A DNA stretch of 64,000 nt from Ariolimax columbianus (Eukaryota > Mollusca > Gastropoda > Stylommatophora > Arionidae), in NCBI GenBank assembly GCA_036924085.1, contig JAVGWX010000002.1, forward strand, positions 83,508,704 to 83,572,703, read 5' to 3'. This document shows, piece by piece, positions 1 to 13,630 of the stretch (within the stretch, counting starts at the first letter, position 1; every line of letters begins with the position of its first letter). The position numbers and the translations under genes were made by a program. Below the pieces are notes generated by a model. The model was given only the letters and a program-made list of their open reading frames with translations, did no database searches and was not told where the DNA came from.

Positions 1-337
1 TAGCGAGAATATTGTACATTTGGTTTTCTCATCGTTTATTTTGACCAGCCATGAGTTCGCCCACTCTTCCAGCGATGTTAGGGCCTGCTGCATCCGATTT
101 CTTGCTATGGTGAGATTCTTTTCAGAGATCCACATAGCCAGATCGTCTGCTAACATTGAGCTATGAACTCTTCTTGGTATATTCTCTGTAATGTCATTTA
201 TAAACACCAGGAAGAGTGTGGGTGACAGTACTCCCCCTTGGGGTACTCCCTGCTCAAGTGTCACCTTTTTGCTCATCTGCCCTTGTACTTGGACTCTGGC
301 CGTTCTGTTTTTGAGGTAGTGGTTAATCCACTTGCCT
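1..337 (-). mobile_element. I1 LINE fragment, reverse transcriptase palm, cut by window edge
   Basis: Read on the minus strand, this stretch matches the reverse transcriptase palm of the I1 element at about 22080-22413. It includes the equivalent of the FADDLAMW motif (antisense at about 145-165) and the GVPQGGVLSPTLF block (antisense at about 205-250). Similarity stops near 337, in the codons that precede the WINHYLK-like segment, so the 5' end is truncated there. The other side runs out of the window. Several substitutions relative to the 20-24 kb copy mark it as an older insertion. Confidence 0.85.
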
Positions 338-789
338 GATTGAATACCGGGATTTTGAGTTAACTTTTTTTGTCCATGAAACAATAAATTATTGCTTCTC
401 TCTGGTTTTATGAATCCTCCAGAAAGCTAACTGGTCGTCCTCAGATTGGCTGTCCTTTCCCCTTATATTCTCTGTATGTATAAATCAGCTCGATAAATTA
501 TGAATGACTGGTCTGGTCTATTTTTATAGAATTCTTTGCGATTGTGCATTTTTTGGTTTGTATAAAATAGAGATGCGCAGTCTTCAGTTATTTTTTAATA
601 AAATGCCTGCCGTTTCTACATGTTCTCTCACTTCAATGTTTATATTGACCTAGCCTATAGCCTTACCGTTCCCTCTTATTATTGTTAATGAGTTCTTGTA
701 TTCTTATTTGAGAATTTCTGGACCTTCAGTATTAATCTGAAATAGCGTGTTTTCTACTATGCCATTGGATAGTGTGCGCATACTTTGCA
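338..789. other. AT-rich unannotated stretch
   Basis: No coding signal, RNA gene or recognisable repeat was seen between the I1 fragment and the next LINE relic. Confidence 0.5.
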
Positions 790-1070
790 CGCCTCCCTGA
801 TTGATCTATTAGACATATGGGACTAAATACCAACACCAGGATAGCTATCAATTTCCGTTACGCTGACGATATTGTATAGTTGGCAGAAAGTTTGTAGGTG
901 TTGCAGGAACTGGTAGAGACAGTCAACAAAGGAGGCAGGCATTGCTGTTTGGACATCAACTTTCGGAAAACCAAAAAAAATATAATAATTAGCAAAACAG
1001 TGAACATCACAATAAATTGAGAGATATTAGAAGAAGTAAATATTATTACATTTACGTATTATTATTATTA
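790..1070 (+). mobile_element. RTE-like reverse transcriptase palm relic (YADD)
   Basis: The plus strand near 845-970 reads NFRYADDIV followed, after an in-frame stop, by LAES, LQELVETVNK and LDINFRKTK. This is the catalytic YADD palm motif and the following helix of RTE-like LINE reverse transcriptases. The relic carries stop codons and dissolves into ATT repeats after about 1050. It is on the opposite strand from the LINE that follows, so it is a separate old insertion. Confidence 0.7.
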
Positions 1071-1106
1071 TTATTATATATATATTTATATATAATAAAA
1101 AAAAAA

Positions 1107-3400
<2,294 letters not shown>

Positions 3401-3489
3401 TGGGGTTGGAGAGTGGGGTGTGTGTGTAGTGGTTGCTGTGTGATAGTAGCCTTATTACGTGGTCAAACCATTTTAGTTGCTGTTACTTG

Positions 3490-5800
3490 TTTAGTTAATG
3501 TAGTCTAATACTAGTCACTTGATGTCATTGTTTAAGATCATGTGTCGCCTTGTTACGCCCAATATTTTTCGCAGGATTTTCATTTCTGATGTAGCGTTTT
3601 TGATTTGTTGTCGGTGTCCAGATTTGACATTGACAGCATAGTGTTGTGACCAAAATTGGGTTGTATAAAGCTATTTTGGTAGTTATTGTCACATTCTTGC
3701 AATTAAGCATTGTAGTTAATTGTCCAATGATCTGATTTGCCTAATTGCATCCCTTTGTAATTCTTCCGTCCTCTGATAACGTTCTCCCTAAGTGATGGTC
3801 ATACTATATGAAGCATTAGTTAGACCTTGATTGGAGTACTATGTACAGGCGTGAGGCTCTTATCATAGAGGGAATATAAACATGCTCGAAAGAATACAAA
3901 AAAAGAGCGACGAAGCTGATAATAGGATTCCAGAATTACAGTTATGAGGAAAAACTCAGAAAAACCGACATCCAGTGTCTAGAAAACAGAAGAATTAGAG
4001 ATCACTTAATACAGGTTTATAATATGATCAGAGAAACGAATGCATTAGACTGTAACAAGCTTTTTTTCAAAACACAGCCACCCACAAGAACAAGAGGGCA
4101 TAGCTACAAATTAACTAAAGAGAGGTCCAGGTTATGCATTAGGAAATATGTTTTTAGTCAGAGAGTGGTGAATGCTTGGAATGCATTGCCACGGGACGCA
4201 GTGGAGGCAGCGACAATTAATGCATTTAAGAATAAATAGGTTGCGCATAGCTTTTAGAGCAAGGTAATGTAAATGAAACTGGTTGTATACATACTCTGCA
4301 GAGTCTTCTAAACCAGTATAAAGACGTTAAGTTACGTATGTGTAATCTTTAAACTGTTTATTTTTTTTTGTATGCTGTTTTTTAATGACGATATTAAGGT
4401 CTGAAGCTAGTCTAGATATTTTCATGAGTTTTTTTTCTACATTGATTTTCATGCTGTATTCTTTACATGTTGCATTTCGTTTAACAATATGTTGTTCCAG
4501 TTGCATTTCTGAAGTTGCTATCACTGCTAGATCGTCAGCAAAAAGAAGTTCGTTTAAGAGTTCACCAATGTTGCTACGTTCATTCGGGTCAGCGTTTTAT
4601 AAATGCGGTTTACATATATAGTTGGAAAAAAATGTCGTACTTCTGATTGGATAAGAAATATTGCTGGGTGTCCGGTTATTGTTCAATCAGGGCCCCCCAA
4701 CTATTAGTGTAACGACTTTTGCACAGATTAATAAGCTTATCGGTTACTGCATAGTGTGCCAATATTCTCCATACATAATATCTATCTTCCCTGTCGAAAG
4801 CTTTTTCCTTTATCTAGAAACGCAACATACAGTTCCTGATTGTTTTCAATTGTTTTCTCCATTAAATGTCGGAGTGTAAAAATTGCATCCGTACAGCTTG
4901 TTTTTTTCTAAATCCCATCTAAGTATCGTTGAGCTGAGGTTCGATGATGTAGCGTCATCTTTTGTCCAAGAATTTACCAAATATGTTACCAGTGTGGCTC
5001 ATATTTGTTTTCATTTTGTGCAGGCACTTTTTTTACATTTTTTCGTATTGGAATTATAACTTCATTTCACCAATATTTATGTGGTTCATTCTATGGTATA
5101 TAATCTTTGTAGCCACAATCTACCTAATTGGATGCTTTAATTAATTCAACAGGAAGTTCGTCAGTACCTAGCAATGTGTTGTGTGGAGCAGCTTGGAAAG
5201 CATTTCTCATTTATGAAAGTGTGATGTTTGGTTCTAGCTCCATGCATGCGTTAACGTTGGCATTTTGTTTGTCACGTAGCCCAATTTTTGGTAAATTGAG
5301 AAGTTCCCTAAATTATTGCTGCCATTTGTTCAGGACTAGTCGAGAGTCATTTATTGCGATACTATTGTCATCGTAACAAATTTCAATTGGATTTTAACAA
5401 CCATTTCTGTGTCTCATACTTTTGATTTTCATGTAGAAATTTCGTGTTGCATTTTTTAAAAATCCGTATTAAGAAGATCCCCATACTCTTTACGATATTT
5501 ATCTTTAGCCTCCTTAATTAGCAACTTTGCGTGCTTTTTATGCTACCTGATAGTCGACATAGTCGTACTCATTTTTGCGTTTAGCCGATGCTTTGTATAT
5601 ATTCTCTTTCTCTTTCCTCGCTGTTTTGAAATAGTCACTCTACCACGCTGCTTTTAGGGGCCCAAATATTTGACTTGCTTTATTACATATCTGTTGGATT
5701 TCAGTGTTGTCTATGCCATTTGCTAAGATTATGTTATGCCGATATGTGAACATTTTTACCAGTTTTAATTATTGGTTGTGTATGAATATTGCTGTTTCTA
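3490..5800 (-). mobile_element. RTE-like LINE of a second type, decayed
   Basis: The minus strand gives, in order, a linker rich in Lys/Glu (about 5480-5650), a palm block with MGFRKK (about 4910), EKAFDREDRYYVWRILAHY (about 4730-4800), LLNELLFADDLAVIATSE (about 4500-4560) and, after an interruption, a C-terminal piece at 3525-3710 with LYNPILVTTLCCQCQIWTP. The FADD motif is intact, but stops and frameshifts are frequent. A CR1-like tail on the opposite strand (3785-4260) is inserted between the palm and the C-terminal part. A related tail lies at 63009-63480. Confidence 0.72.
3785..4260 (+). mobile_element. CR1/jockey-like LINE C-terminal tail inserted in another LINE
   Basis: The plus strand reads LYEALVRP and LEYYVQA, then RIQKKSDEA, and from 4024 NALDCNKLFF, RTRGHSYKLTKERSRLCIRKY and FSQRVVNAWNALPRDAVEA. 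The last block (conserved RxRGHxxKL and WNxLP) is the thumb and C-terminal signature of CR1-type LINE reverse transcriptases, which lack RNase H. The 5' part is frameshifted. The element sits inside an oppositely oriented LINE, so it inserted later. Confidence 0.78.
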
Positions 5801-5869
5801 TTTCTTTTCTTACAATCGTCATAACTTGTTGTTTTCCTCTAAGTTGATTTTCATACTGTTAGTAGCTAG

Positions 5870-7640
5870 TTAGTTAGTAGCCACATTTCAGTCATGTCTG
5901 ACTATACGTTGATGCGATCTTGGAGTAGCAACTCTCTGCTGAGTTTTTTGTTTTCCTTTTCTGGTCGGCGTTGTCTCTTTACTTCCCTTTGTTGCATGAG
6001 CTTATTTTCGGCCAGCCTAAAGTGGCTATTCAGGTTACATATTTATTTTGATCGGTCTGCAGCTATGTCTTTACAAGATGTCAGATCCATATCTGGAGCC
6101 TTCATGTCCCGCTTACATGCGCATTTGTCATCTTGTCTCTCCATGAGATGACAAGTATGAATCTCATGCGTAGTTGGTAAAAGGTGTTGAGCATATGCTC
6201 TTGCTTGGCATATGTTGTCCACGTTTCGCTGCCATATAGAATCGTACTGACGACATTGTACACCATTACCTGGATCTTGGCTGTAAGTTTGGAGTTTTCC
6301 AAGACACGTGTTGTAAGACGAGAAAATATGATCGCAGATCTGCCAATGCCATTGTCCAATTCGGAGTCTAGGGAGCGAGTATCATTGATTAGAGACCCCA
6401 GGTAAGTGAACTGTACCACAGTTGCCAGTTCATAGTTATCGATAGTGATGGTTGGGAATGGTATCTACGTCCTGTCCCAGTACATTTATTTTATTCAGGT
6501 TTATTCTGAGGCCGAAATCTTTTCACGCCTGAGAGAAGCGATCTATCAATCTCTGGAGTTTATGCACACTGTGAGTGACAATTGCAGCGTCATCAGCAAA
6601 TAACAAGTACCTGACAGTAACTTTCCTGATCTTGGTTTTAGTTTTAAGGCTCGCAAGATTAAAACAGCCATTTGATATAGTGTGAAGGCAAATCCCTTCT
6701 GTTGTTTTACCAAATGCGTGCTTCAGTAGCGGCGCAAAGAAGATTCCAAATAGTGTTGGGACCAGGACACAGCCTTGTTTAACACCACATTGAATATTAA
6801 ATGAAGGCGATGTATTACCATCGCATTGGACTGTTCCTTTCATATCCTCATTAAATGACACGATGAGCTGCAACAGTTTGTTAGGGCATCCTATTTTTGA
6901 AAGGATTTTGAGTTCAGCCCTGCTTACGAAATCGAATTCTTTTGTCAGGCCGATGAAAGCGACATGAAAAGGCTTGTTCTGCTTGCGTTATTTTCCTTGT
7001 AGCTGTCGTAGAGAGAAGATCATAACCATCGTTGATCTTCCAGATCGGAAACTGCATTGGGACTTTGGGTATACGCGCTCAGCCAGTTTGTGTAGCCGCA
7101 GTATGGTCACTCTGGCAAAGGTTTTGCAAACAACACAGAGCAGTGAGATGCCTCTGTAATTATTAGTCACCTCTATCACCTTTATTTGTGTGTAATGTGA
7201 CAATTTTTTAATCCCTTATATCATGCGATATAAAGTGTTTTTTTTCAACTTTGGCATTGTACCAAGTATAGCGGTTTCAAGAGTGCGTTTTTACAATGCT
7301 TGATCAAATCAGGTGGGAACCCGTCACTGCCCACTGTTTTGCCAAGCGCCAAATTTTCACTGAGGTGGAACTAGTACTCATTTGCACATCGGTGAGCTGA
7401 CGGATTTTAGGGATTGCAGAGTAACTACATTTGGAAGGAACTTGTAGTTTAGAAGAGCGGTGCGTTTTCCTTCGATTATGGATGCCATATAAATTTTGTT
7501 GTTGCTTCGAACCAATAATTTAATTTTGCAGTGCTTCTTCCAAAAATAGCAAGCGCAGGGGTGTGTATGTTGGATTGAAGTTGTTTCCAGGTTTCTATAG
7601 CCATGGCGAATTTATGTAATTCTGAGAGTTTCTTCGAAGG
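5870..7640 (-). mobile_element. RTE-like LINE copy (family R-a), decayed
   Basis: Minus-strand pieces follow the order of an RTE-like reverse transcriptase. At 6988-7203 are NNYRGISLLCVV and SQCSFRSGRSTMVMIFSLRQLQ. At 6523-6873 are CGVKQGCVLVPTLFGIFFAPLL and RYLLFADDAAIVTHS, with intact FADD. At 6102-6419 are QFTYLGSLINDT and YNVVSTILYGSETWTTY, the thumb and C-terminal region. The 3' untranslated end near 5880-5935 contains a segment also found near 28490-28545, so this element and the one at 28430-30700 belong to the same family. Frame breaks separate all pieces. Confidence 0.83.
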
Positions 7641-7644
7641 CGTC

Positions 7645-7960
7645 ATTAAACTAACGATAAATCATACTGTATATACTGTACATTGGATATACCTCATTAA
7701 GATTGTTGATATATTCCTGCAGTTGTTTTTCTAAGGTTGCTATTAGTGCTTTGTCATCAACAAAGATAAGTTCATTTAAGTGAACACTGCTATTGTTTCC
7801 TTCATTAATGTTGGATTTTTTTCTCCATATTGTATTTATATATGTGATAAACGGCAAAAAAATATAGTATATAGTACACAACTTTGCCGTTAACGAGATG
7901 GAAAATGATATTTTTATGAATATATCGCGTTTATTCTTACTGTACATTGGTTATTTACAT
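7645..7960 (-). mobile_element. LINE reverse transcriptase fragment with FVDD in place of FADD
   Basis: The minus strand reads VHLNELIFVDDKALIATLEKQ followed by LQEYINNLNEV. It resembles the palm of the LINE at 3490-5800 (LLNELLFADD...). The alanine of FADD is valine, which many reverse transcriptases tolerate. It is a short relic abutting the R-a element. Confidence 0.65.
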
Positions 7961-8019
7961 AAAGACTTTTAAATAAGTTGGTCACATATTTATTTACTAC
8001 ACAGCGTTCCAAGCAAAGA

Positions 8020-8150
8020 CGGCGCTGTAATCAGCTGCGGGTCTACATTGCTCTGCCACCATACCAAGGATTTACACGGAATTCACACTAGTCGACGGCT
8101 TACACTTGTTTTCATTGGAACGTGTTGGTTGTTTTCCATTTGGGCAGGTT
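8020..8150 (+). repeat. Dispersed repeat D2, copy 1
   Basis: This stretch resembles 47716-47862 over about 130 bp. Shared words include ggcgc(t/c)gtaa, gtctacattgctctgc, cggatttgc-like, gaattcacact, cgacggcttacacttgt and aacgtgttg. No protein-coding signal was found. It may be part of a short non-autonomous element; class unknown. Confidence 0.6.
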
Positions 8151-8299
8151 AATTCTTTTTTGTGTGTGTTGTTTCTTCTGTCCAATTATCCTGGAATGGA
8201 CTGCTACGGTCTAGTTCACACTGCTGAACTTTCCGAGATTGGCGCGCTTAGCTCTAGCTGCAAACAGTGTTGCTTTGGTGTGTGAATTTTAGACACGGC

Positions 8300-8530
8300 T
8301 ATAATGGACTAGAACGTAACCCGAGAGAGATGCCCAACTCACTCACGCGCTGAGTAATGTCCCTACGACCTTTTGCGGTTATGGGAAAGGCACGACACAC
8401 ACCGTCAGATGGCATCCCTCTCCGCTGCCTTACATGATACTTGTTTACAAGAAAGACTTCGGGAGTAAACCATGAGGAAAAATCTCCATGTTGTGCTATT
8501 TCTAGTCCTCTCGATAATATTGCCAATGAC
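8300..8530 (-). repeat. SINE-like dispersed repeat D1, copy 1
   Basis: On the minus strand near 8410-8470 this reads ggtttactcccgaag, then ctttcttgtaaacaag, then aaggcagcgg. The same order of words occurs on the plus strand at 11425-11475, 30822-30880 and 39515-39575. The three similar copies plus this one define a dispersed repeat. I see no coding content. A tRNA-derived head was looked for and not convincingly found. Confidence 0.6.
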
Positions 8531-8689
8531 CAATAGAAGCTCAGGACCAGAAAGTTAGTTTGACAAAAGACGCAGTTTTTTAATCACTTTAATCCAAATC
8601 ACCGCGCAAATTACCCATTTAAGCGAATACAGCAATAGAAAAGACTATCCACCCGGCTGAACAAAGAGAGTGGTCTTCATCACGTGTGA

Positions 8690-8970
8690 TGGACGAACAT
8701 CATCAGCGTTCGAATGTTGTCTACAGTTAGCTTTTATTCATTCGAACGAATGCCTTCTCTTGGTCTACGAAAGCAACATCTAGTGTGTGGTAGTACTCGA
8801 TTGTTGTCTCCGATAGTTGCGTGATTGCGAAGATTTTATCTGTACAACTCTTTTTTTATAAATCATAGATGTGCTTCGCTAAGCTGCGATTCTATGATTG
8901 GGTACATTCTTTTTTCCAGTGTTTTACAGAATATCTTTCCAGTACGACATTCCTAATGACATTGTTGTCT
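8690..8970 (-). mobile_element. LINE reverse transcriptase relic (block A)
   Basis: The minus strand near 8730-8870 reads FAITQLSETTIEY followed by LDVAFVDQEKAFVRM, the block-A region of RTE-like reverse transcriptases (usual form FVDxEKAFDR). The first catalytic Asp is replaced by Val. No other part of this element is preserved nearby. Confidence 0.65.
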
Positions 8971-9079
8971 ATGTTATATTCGTATTTGTTTTATGATGCG
9001 GAAACCTAAACGATGAACAATCAGCTTGTGGATAACGTTGAAACCTTTTAAATTTGGAAATCCAGATGGATAGCCCCCG

Positions 9080-9114
9080 CCCCCCCCCCCCCCCCCCCCC
9101 CCCCCAAAAAAAAA
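9080..9114. repeat. C26 A9 homopolymer
   Basis: A run of about 26 C followed directly by 9 A. A G-rich run lies about 480 bp downstream. Homopolymer length may be affected by sequencing error. Confidence 0.9.
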
Positions 9115-9586
9115 GTATTGTCATAAAGATTTTGGCCACACTGTAGGAAATAAAAACAAAACAAATGAAATATTTTATGAAATAAATTTTAAAAGAGACA
9201 CGACACTCTGTTGTAAATAATAGTGGAAGGAAAGTTTAAGGTTTGACGGGCCTCAGGAAGACGGGACTATTTAGGGAAGACAACATCATGAGATGACCTG
9301 ACAACAGTCTGATGGTAGAGGATCCTTAGTAAGTCAACCTTCGATTCAGAGATGCACTTCAAATCATCATCATATTATCTTCGTCAAGTATTTTTACAAA
9401 TATAAGTTCATATAAAGTGGAGGATATTGTAAGTTGGGATCTCTCATTGTAGATCAGGATGAGTTTTAGGTTACGATGGCTATAAGCGCATGACAGACAT
9501 TCCCTGTCCAAACTATCGCGTGCATTTTGATGCTGTCCAGGTGGCACGTGCTATTTAAGCATTTTCGAACAGCACAAAGGTTGGCC

Positions 9587-9653
9587 GGGGGGGGGGGGGG
9601 GGGGCGGGGGGGGGGGATGGGGTTGGGCGGAAAAAGGGGGGGGTAATGTGTGG
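9587..9653. repeat. G-rich tract
   Basis: G runs of about 18 and 11 separated by one C, followed by further GGGG and GGG groups up to 9653. The tract has G-quadruplex potential on the plus strand. No gene is attached to it. Confidence 0.9.
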
Positions 9654-9744
9654 TGTTCATTGCAAAATTTCACACAGGATTATTTCTTCAAAATGCTCAC
9701 AACTCGTGTTGGTTGAACACTGAACAGACAGGTTTACAATCAGT

Positions 9745-10570
9745 CAGCAATAGATAACATTTCTGTATGTCGCCATGCAGCGTTTGCAAGAACAGCCGAG
9801 ATATACAGGCAAACGGGAAGTTTGCATGTGAATGTTGCTCAGATCCTCATTGTTTCTATGTTTGTTCAGACTGTAGAACAGGTATCAAAATCACCGCACA
9901 GTTTCTGATTTGTCTCGCGGAAAAGTCACTATACGTCGCCAAGACCGACTTACTCAGGCTCGGGCTCAAAATAGTACTCTACAGTATTTTTAACTGGGCA
10001 TTTGGAAATTGGTTCTCCACCAAGACAGTACGAAATTGCTTGCACGAGGTGCATTTGGCCTCTCGTCGACCGCTTGATGCCTTGTCAGCACGTCACAAGC
10101 CGAATGCGTGTCCTACCGCGACGATGTGAGCGTTACCAGCCCCCTGCAATGGTTGCAAACAACCGTTACAGACAGGCATCTCTATAAATTACCTTTACAT
10201 ATGCCAGAAAACATGACAGGGCTCTACTTTCGCGTCAACATCATGGCACGTATAGTTGTGCTATTTGCTCAGCAGAACCGATCTGATTCCATCTTTAAAG
10301 ACGACAGTGCATGTTCGCTTCGTCTAGAATCACCTTTAGAAGCAACATATCCGGGGGTTATCATGGTCAGCGATGTCTCTCGACCTATCTACAATTTAGC
10401 ATTTGTTCGACCTCCTCAGCAGAAATGTCCGACAACGTTCAGCCACTCCTCGGACCCGTCTGCAGTTAACCGACGCTCTTCATGCGGAATGACCAAGATT
10501 TTCCCAAGACAACAGCAGGAGGCTTATTCGTGTTTTTATCAGCAAGTCGAGAACCTATATTAACATTGGA
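9745..10570 (+). pseudogene. Tc1-like transposase pseudogene
   Basis: The protein can be followed only by changing frame. Near 9760-9830 it reads TAEIYRQTGSLHVN, like the second helix-turn-helix of Tc1-type transposases. Near 9925 it reads VTIRRQDRLTQ. At 10015-10125 it reads STKTVRNCLHEVHLASRRP, the conserved segment before the catalytic domain. Near 10370-10560 it reads MSLDLSTI, HLFDLLSRNVRQR, DALHAE and SQDNSRRLI, matching the SPDLNPIEHLWD to C-terminus region with the key Glu lost to a stop. Several stops and frameshifts show that it is dead. Terminal inverted repeats were not located. Assignment is by motif recall, without a database search. Confidence 0.7.
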
Positions 10571-13354
10571 AACTTGTGAAAATTGAGTACTAACATATCC
10601 TAGTTGTCAAGTGACAACCATCATGTGACTTTACATACATCATTGTATCTACCGTAAATGTCTCGTTGCGGGAGTTCCAGTTTGCTTGTAGTCAGCTATT
10701 TTCAATTATTTTGTCTGGTAATATTTTAAATTCAATATACTCTACTTTCTCTTAGCAGTATACATTTGATCTCCCCAGCATACAATATATTTTTAAATGT
10801 AAAAATGCTGGGTTTTCTCACGAATGTTTCATCTCAGAAACTGAAATTTACTTGAATAGTTTTACCATACACTATACAAATGTCATTGTCTACTTGTACA
10901 TCGTGTGTGGTTATCTTGACTTTATGATACTCTCTATTGACAGGTTAGGTGTTACTATGCTAAATTTTAGATAGACCAATTTTATTTAGGGCTTGATTAT
11001 ATCATCATTCTCTAATTTGTATTCATAATTTTGAAAGATACGTTTTTAAAAAAATACTAGTTATAGTAAAAGACTTACCTTTTGCAGTATAAAAGGCAGG
11101 TTATCACTCAAACAATGACAATTGTTAACTGAATCGCGAATAGAGAATATACTTTACTTATTATTATTAATTAATTATAATTTGAAATTATTTATTCATA
11201 GTGTGGTGATGACCACTCTCTCTGTTCAACTTCTTGAAAAAAAATGTTTTTATTGCTTTGTCCGCTGAAATGGATGAAAGAGTGACTTACGAAGTAATTT
11301 AGATTAAAGTGAGTTAGATTTGTACAATTTGTGAACTTCACGCTGTTGTCCTGAGCTACCTTTGCCCAGTAGCAAGAAATTGTCGAGACGACTGGAGATA
11401 ACGCGTGATGAAGATTTGTCCTTAGGGTTTACCCCTAAAGCCTTTCCAGCGAACAGGTATCCCGCAAAACAGCGGGTGAGTGACTTCCATTAGGTTTTAA
11501 ATGCAGGATAACCAGGGCTTCTTTTTCTTCTGCGTTCGTTCTCAATCTCCCACTACCAAACCCTGAATAGGGCTTTGCGAGTAGCAGGATGTTGTCCAGA
11601 GAACGAAATACGTTGTGTCGCTAGTTTACATCTTGGCTGCGATATTTACATCTTTTGGTTCGACACATCCGTCTTCCGCAGTAACCATGGCTAAATCCAC
11701 ATGCTCATAACAAATAGCAAAGGAAACTGTAAGTACCAAGTCGTTTGCTTTGAGACCACTTGTTCCATCTTTACTATGAAATGTCACACGATACAAGGAT
11801 ATGTATCACAAACAAGATAAACAGCGCTACTACTGTAAAACTGTAAAATATACGCATCAATCCGGCGTGCCTCTAGTGGACGAAATACACAGCAGCTGGT
11901 AATATCACGCTTTCAGCCATCCGTGTAGCATGTGTCCAGAGTCTATATTTAAAGGCATATAACTCAAGACAAACCAAAAATAGATATCTAACCGTCTTTT
12001 GTACAGTTAATAAAAACGTACCGCCATCTTGGTCGTTACGTGATTTATTCCTTATAAAATGGTGCTTTCAACACGAACGCCTTGAAAAGCGGCATTGGCG
12101 ATGAAGAAGTGTCAAAACAACGCTTTTCTTTCATAGCTTACAATGACTTTAATCTTTCTGTATTTTTTATACGCAGGTTGTTGCAGAGCTACAACTGCCT
12201 TCCTTGCTAAGTTACTGATGAAGTCATCAACATATGACGTTTAGAGTAAAAAAAAGGTAACCCATAGCATTACTGCCGTAGGGGTGTGATGTGTTAGCGA
12301 TCTCACAAATCAAAGGCTCGGCTATAAGAGAAGTAGCCATCTCCTCTCCCTCGCTGCTTTTACTTCCCGGAATGTAGAGTATAGTGTGTCAAATTTTTAA
12401 TTTTTTTCAGGTCCACATTCGTGATTATGTCAAATAGTTTTCGTTGGAATAATGTTCAACTGACAACTTTTTTTTTAGTTTTATCTTACATATTGAAATA
12501 TAGTGTCATCATTCGTTGTTGTTGCTGTTTTGTGTTGGTGCTGTCAATAGACAGAACACCAGAATACAACCGATACTGCCAATCGTGACAATAACAATTG
12601 TCGAGCTCTTGTATTTCAAGTCACCGCATAAAACCCGGATAAATAAATCGCTTTAGTAATACATAATATTAGAACTTTAAGTTTGAGAAGTGCAACAAAT
12701 ACTTCGACTTTCAAAGCAAAGTCCGTTCTGTTTGATTTTAGCTGAAAGAAGACAAGTTCAATTGGTTATCTCAATATATCAACTAGCGCAAAACGCCGCC
12801 AGTCCAGTATAATAGTTCTAGTCAGTTTCTGAGGCGGTTCGCAACTCGAAATGTCACGGCCGGTTAAAGGAGACAAGGATTATCCCATTTTTTATGTAAA
12901 GTGAGCGCAGCTAAAGGCTTATTTAAAACTTTTAATGGAGGGATTTTTGGGCATCTCAAGGATCTTACTGAACTGACAGAGACATCCGATTGTCTCCCGC
13001 TGAATCCAGATTACGACCCTTGTTACGGCACTTGACATGATAAACCCGACCAGGAACTTAACGAACGAGACGTGCGGTCGGCAGATAATCAAACGTGGGC
13101 ACGCGGCAGCCCTGAATCTGCTACCTAGCCGTCCAACCGGCAACATGTGCGTATGTTACAATATTTTATTTTTAAAGTAACACTAAAGCTGTCACTGTAA
13201 ATGGTTGCTTGCCTAACAGAGATCGACAACAATGAAATCATATTAACTGTTATTCAAGATTGCTTCACTTTATTTTCATTTCAGCATTTCTTTAAACTAT
13301 TTTCGTTGAAACTATACATACCATCAAATACAATTGTTTTAAAATATCCTACCA
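10571..13354. other. Long stretch without genes; one D1 repeat
   Basis: Apart from the D1 repeat at 11340-11490, I see no coding exon, RNA gene or clear transposon motif here. A GC-richer patch at about 12980-13145 looks different from its surroundings but could not be assigned. Confidence 0.5.
11340..11490 (+). repeat. SINE-like dispersed repeat D1, copy 2
   Basis: Contains gtcgagacgactgg, then gggtttacccctaaag, cctttccagcgaacagg, tatcccgcaaaacagcgg. The same succession of words is seen at 39480-39580 and, with more changes, at 30822-30880 and antisense at 8300-8530. Confidence 0.65.
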
Positions 13355-13630
13355 TTGATCAACTGCAGACACGAGTGGAGCAGTCCTAACTACAGTGGTT
13401 TGGCCATGTCTGTAGAATGGAAGAAGATCGGATACTAAGGCGGTCATGGGAGATAAAAAGGCAAGGACGCAGACCCCCAGGTCGTCCTAAAGTACGTTTG
13501 GAAGACACAGACGACAGTCCCTAAGTGATTGGAAAGAGGCTGGATTGGAAAGAGGCCAGGAAAAAGACGATGGATAGAGCAGTGTGGCGTTATCTCTGGC
13601 AAACCTCTACACATCACGGTAGAAGAGTAG
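13355..13630 (+). mobile_element. LINE C-terminal tail
   Basis: The plus strand reads LQWFGHVCRMEEDRILRR, then QGRRPPGRPKVRLED, and, after a frame change, LDWKEARKKTMDRAVWR. The order WFGHVxRM - RGRPxxRW - AxDRxxW is the C-terminal signature of RTE-like LINE proteins. The 5' remainder is missing, which fits a 5'-truncated insertion. Confidence 0.8.

Noticed and set aside
9767..10129. Cys-rich 120-codon plus-strand protein
   Set aside because: The Cys-rich start is an out-of-frame reading; the Tc1 transposase blocks in other frames explain the segment better.
12919..13146. 75-codon minus-strand frame in a GC-richer patch
   Set aside because: No recognisable domain, no splice context and no similarity seen elsewhere in the window.
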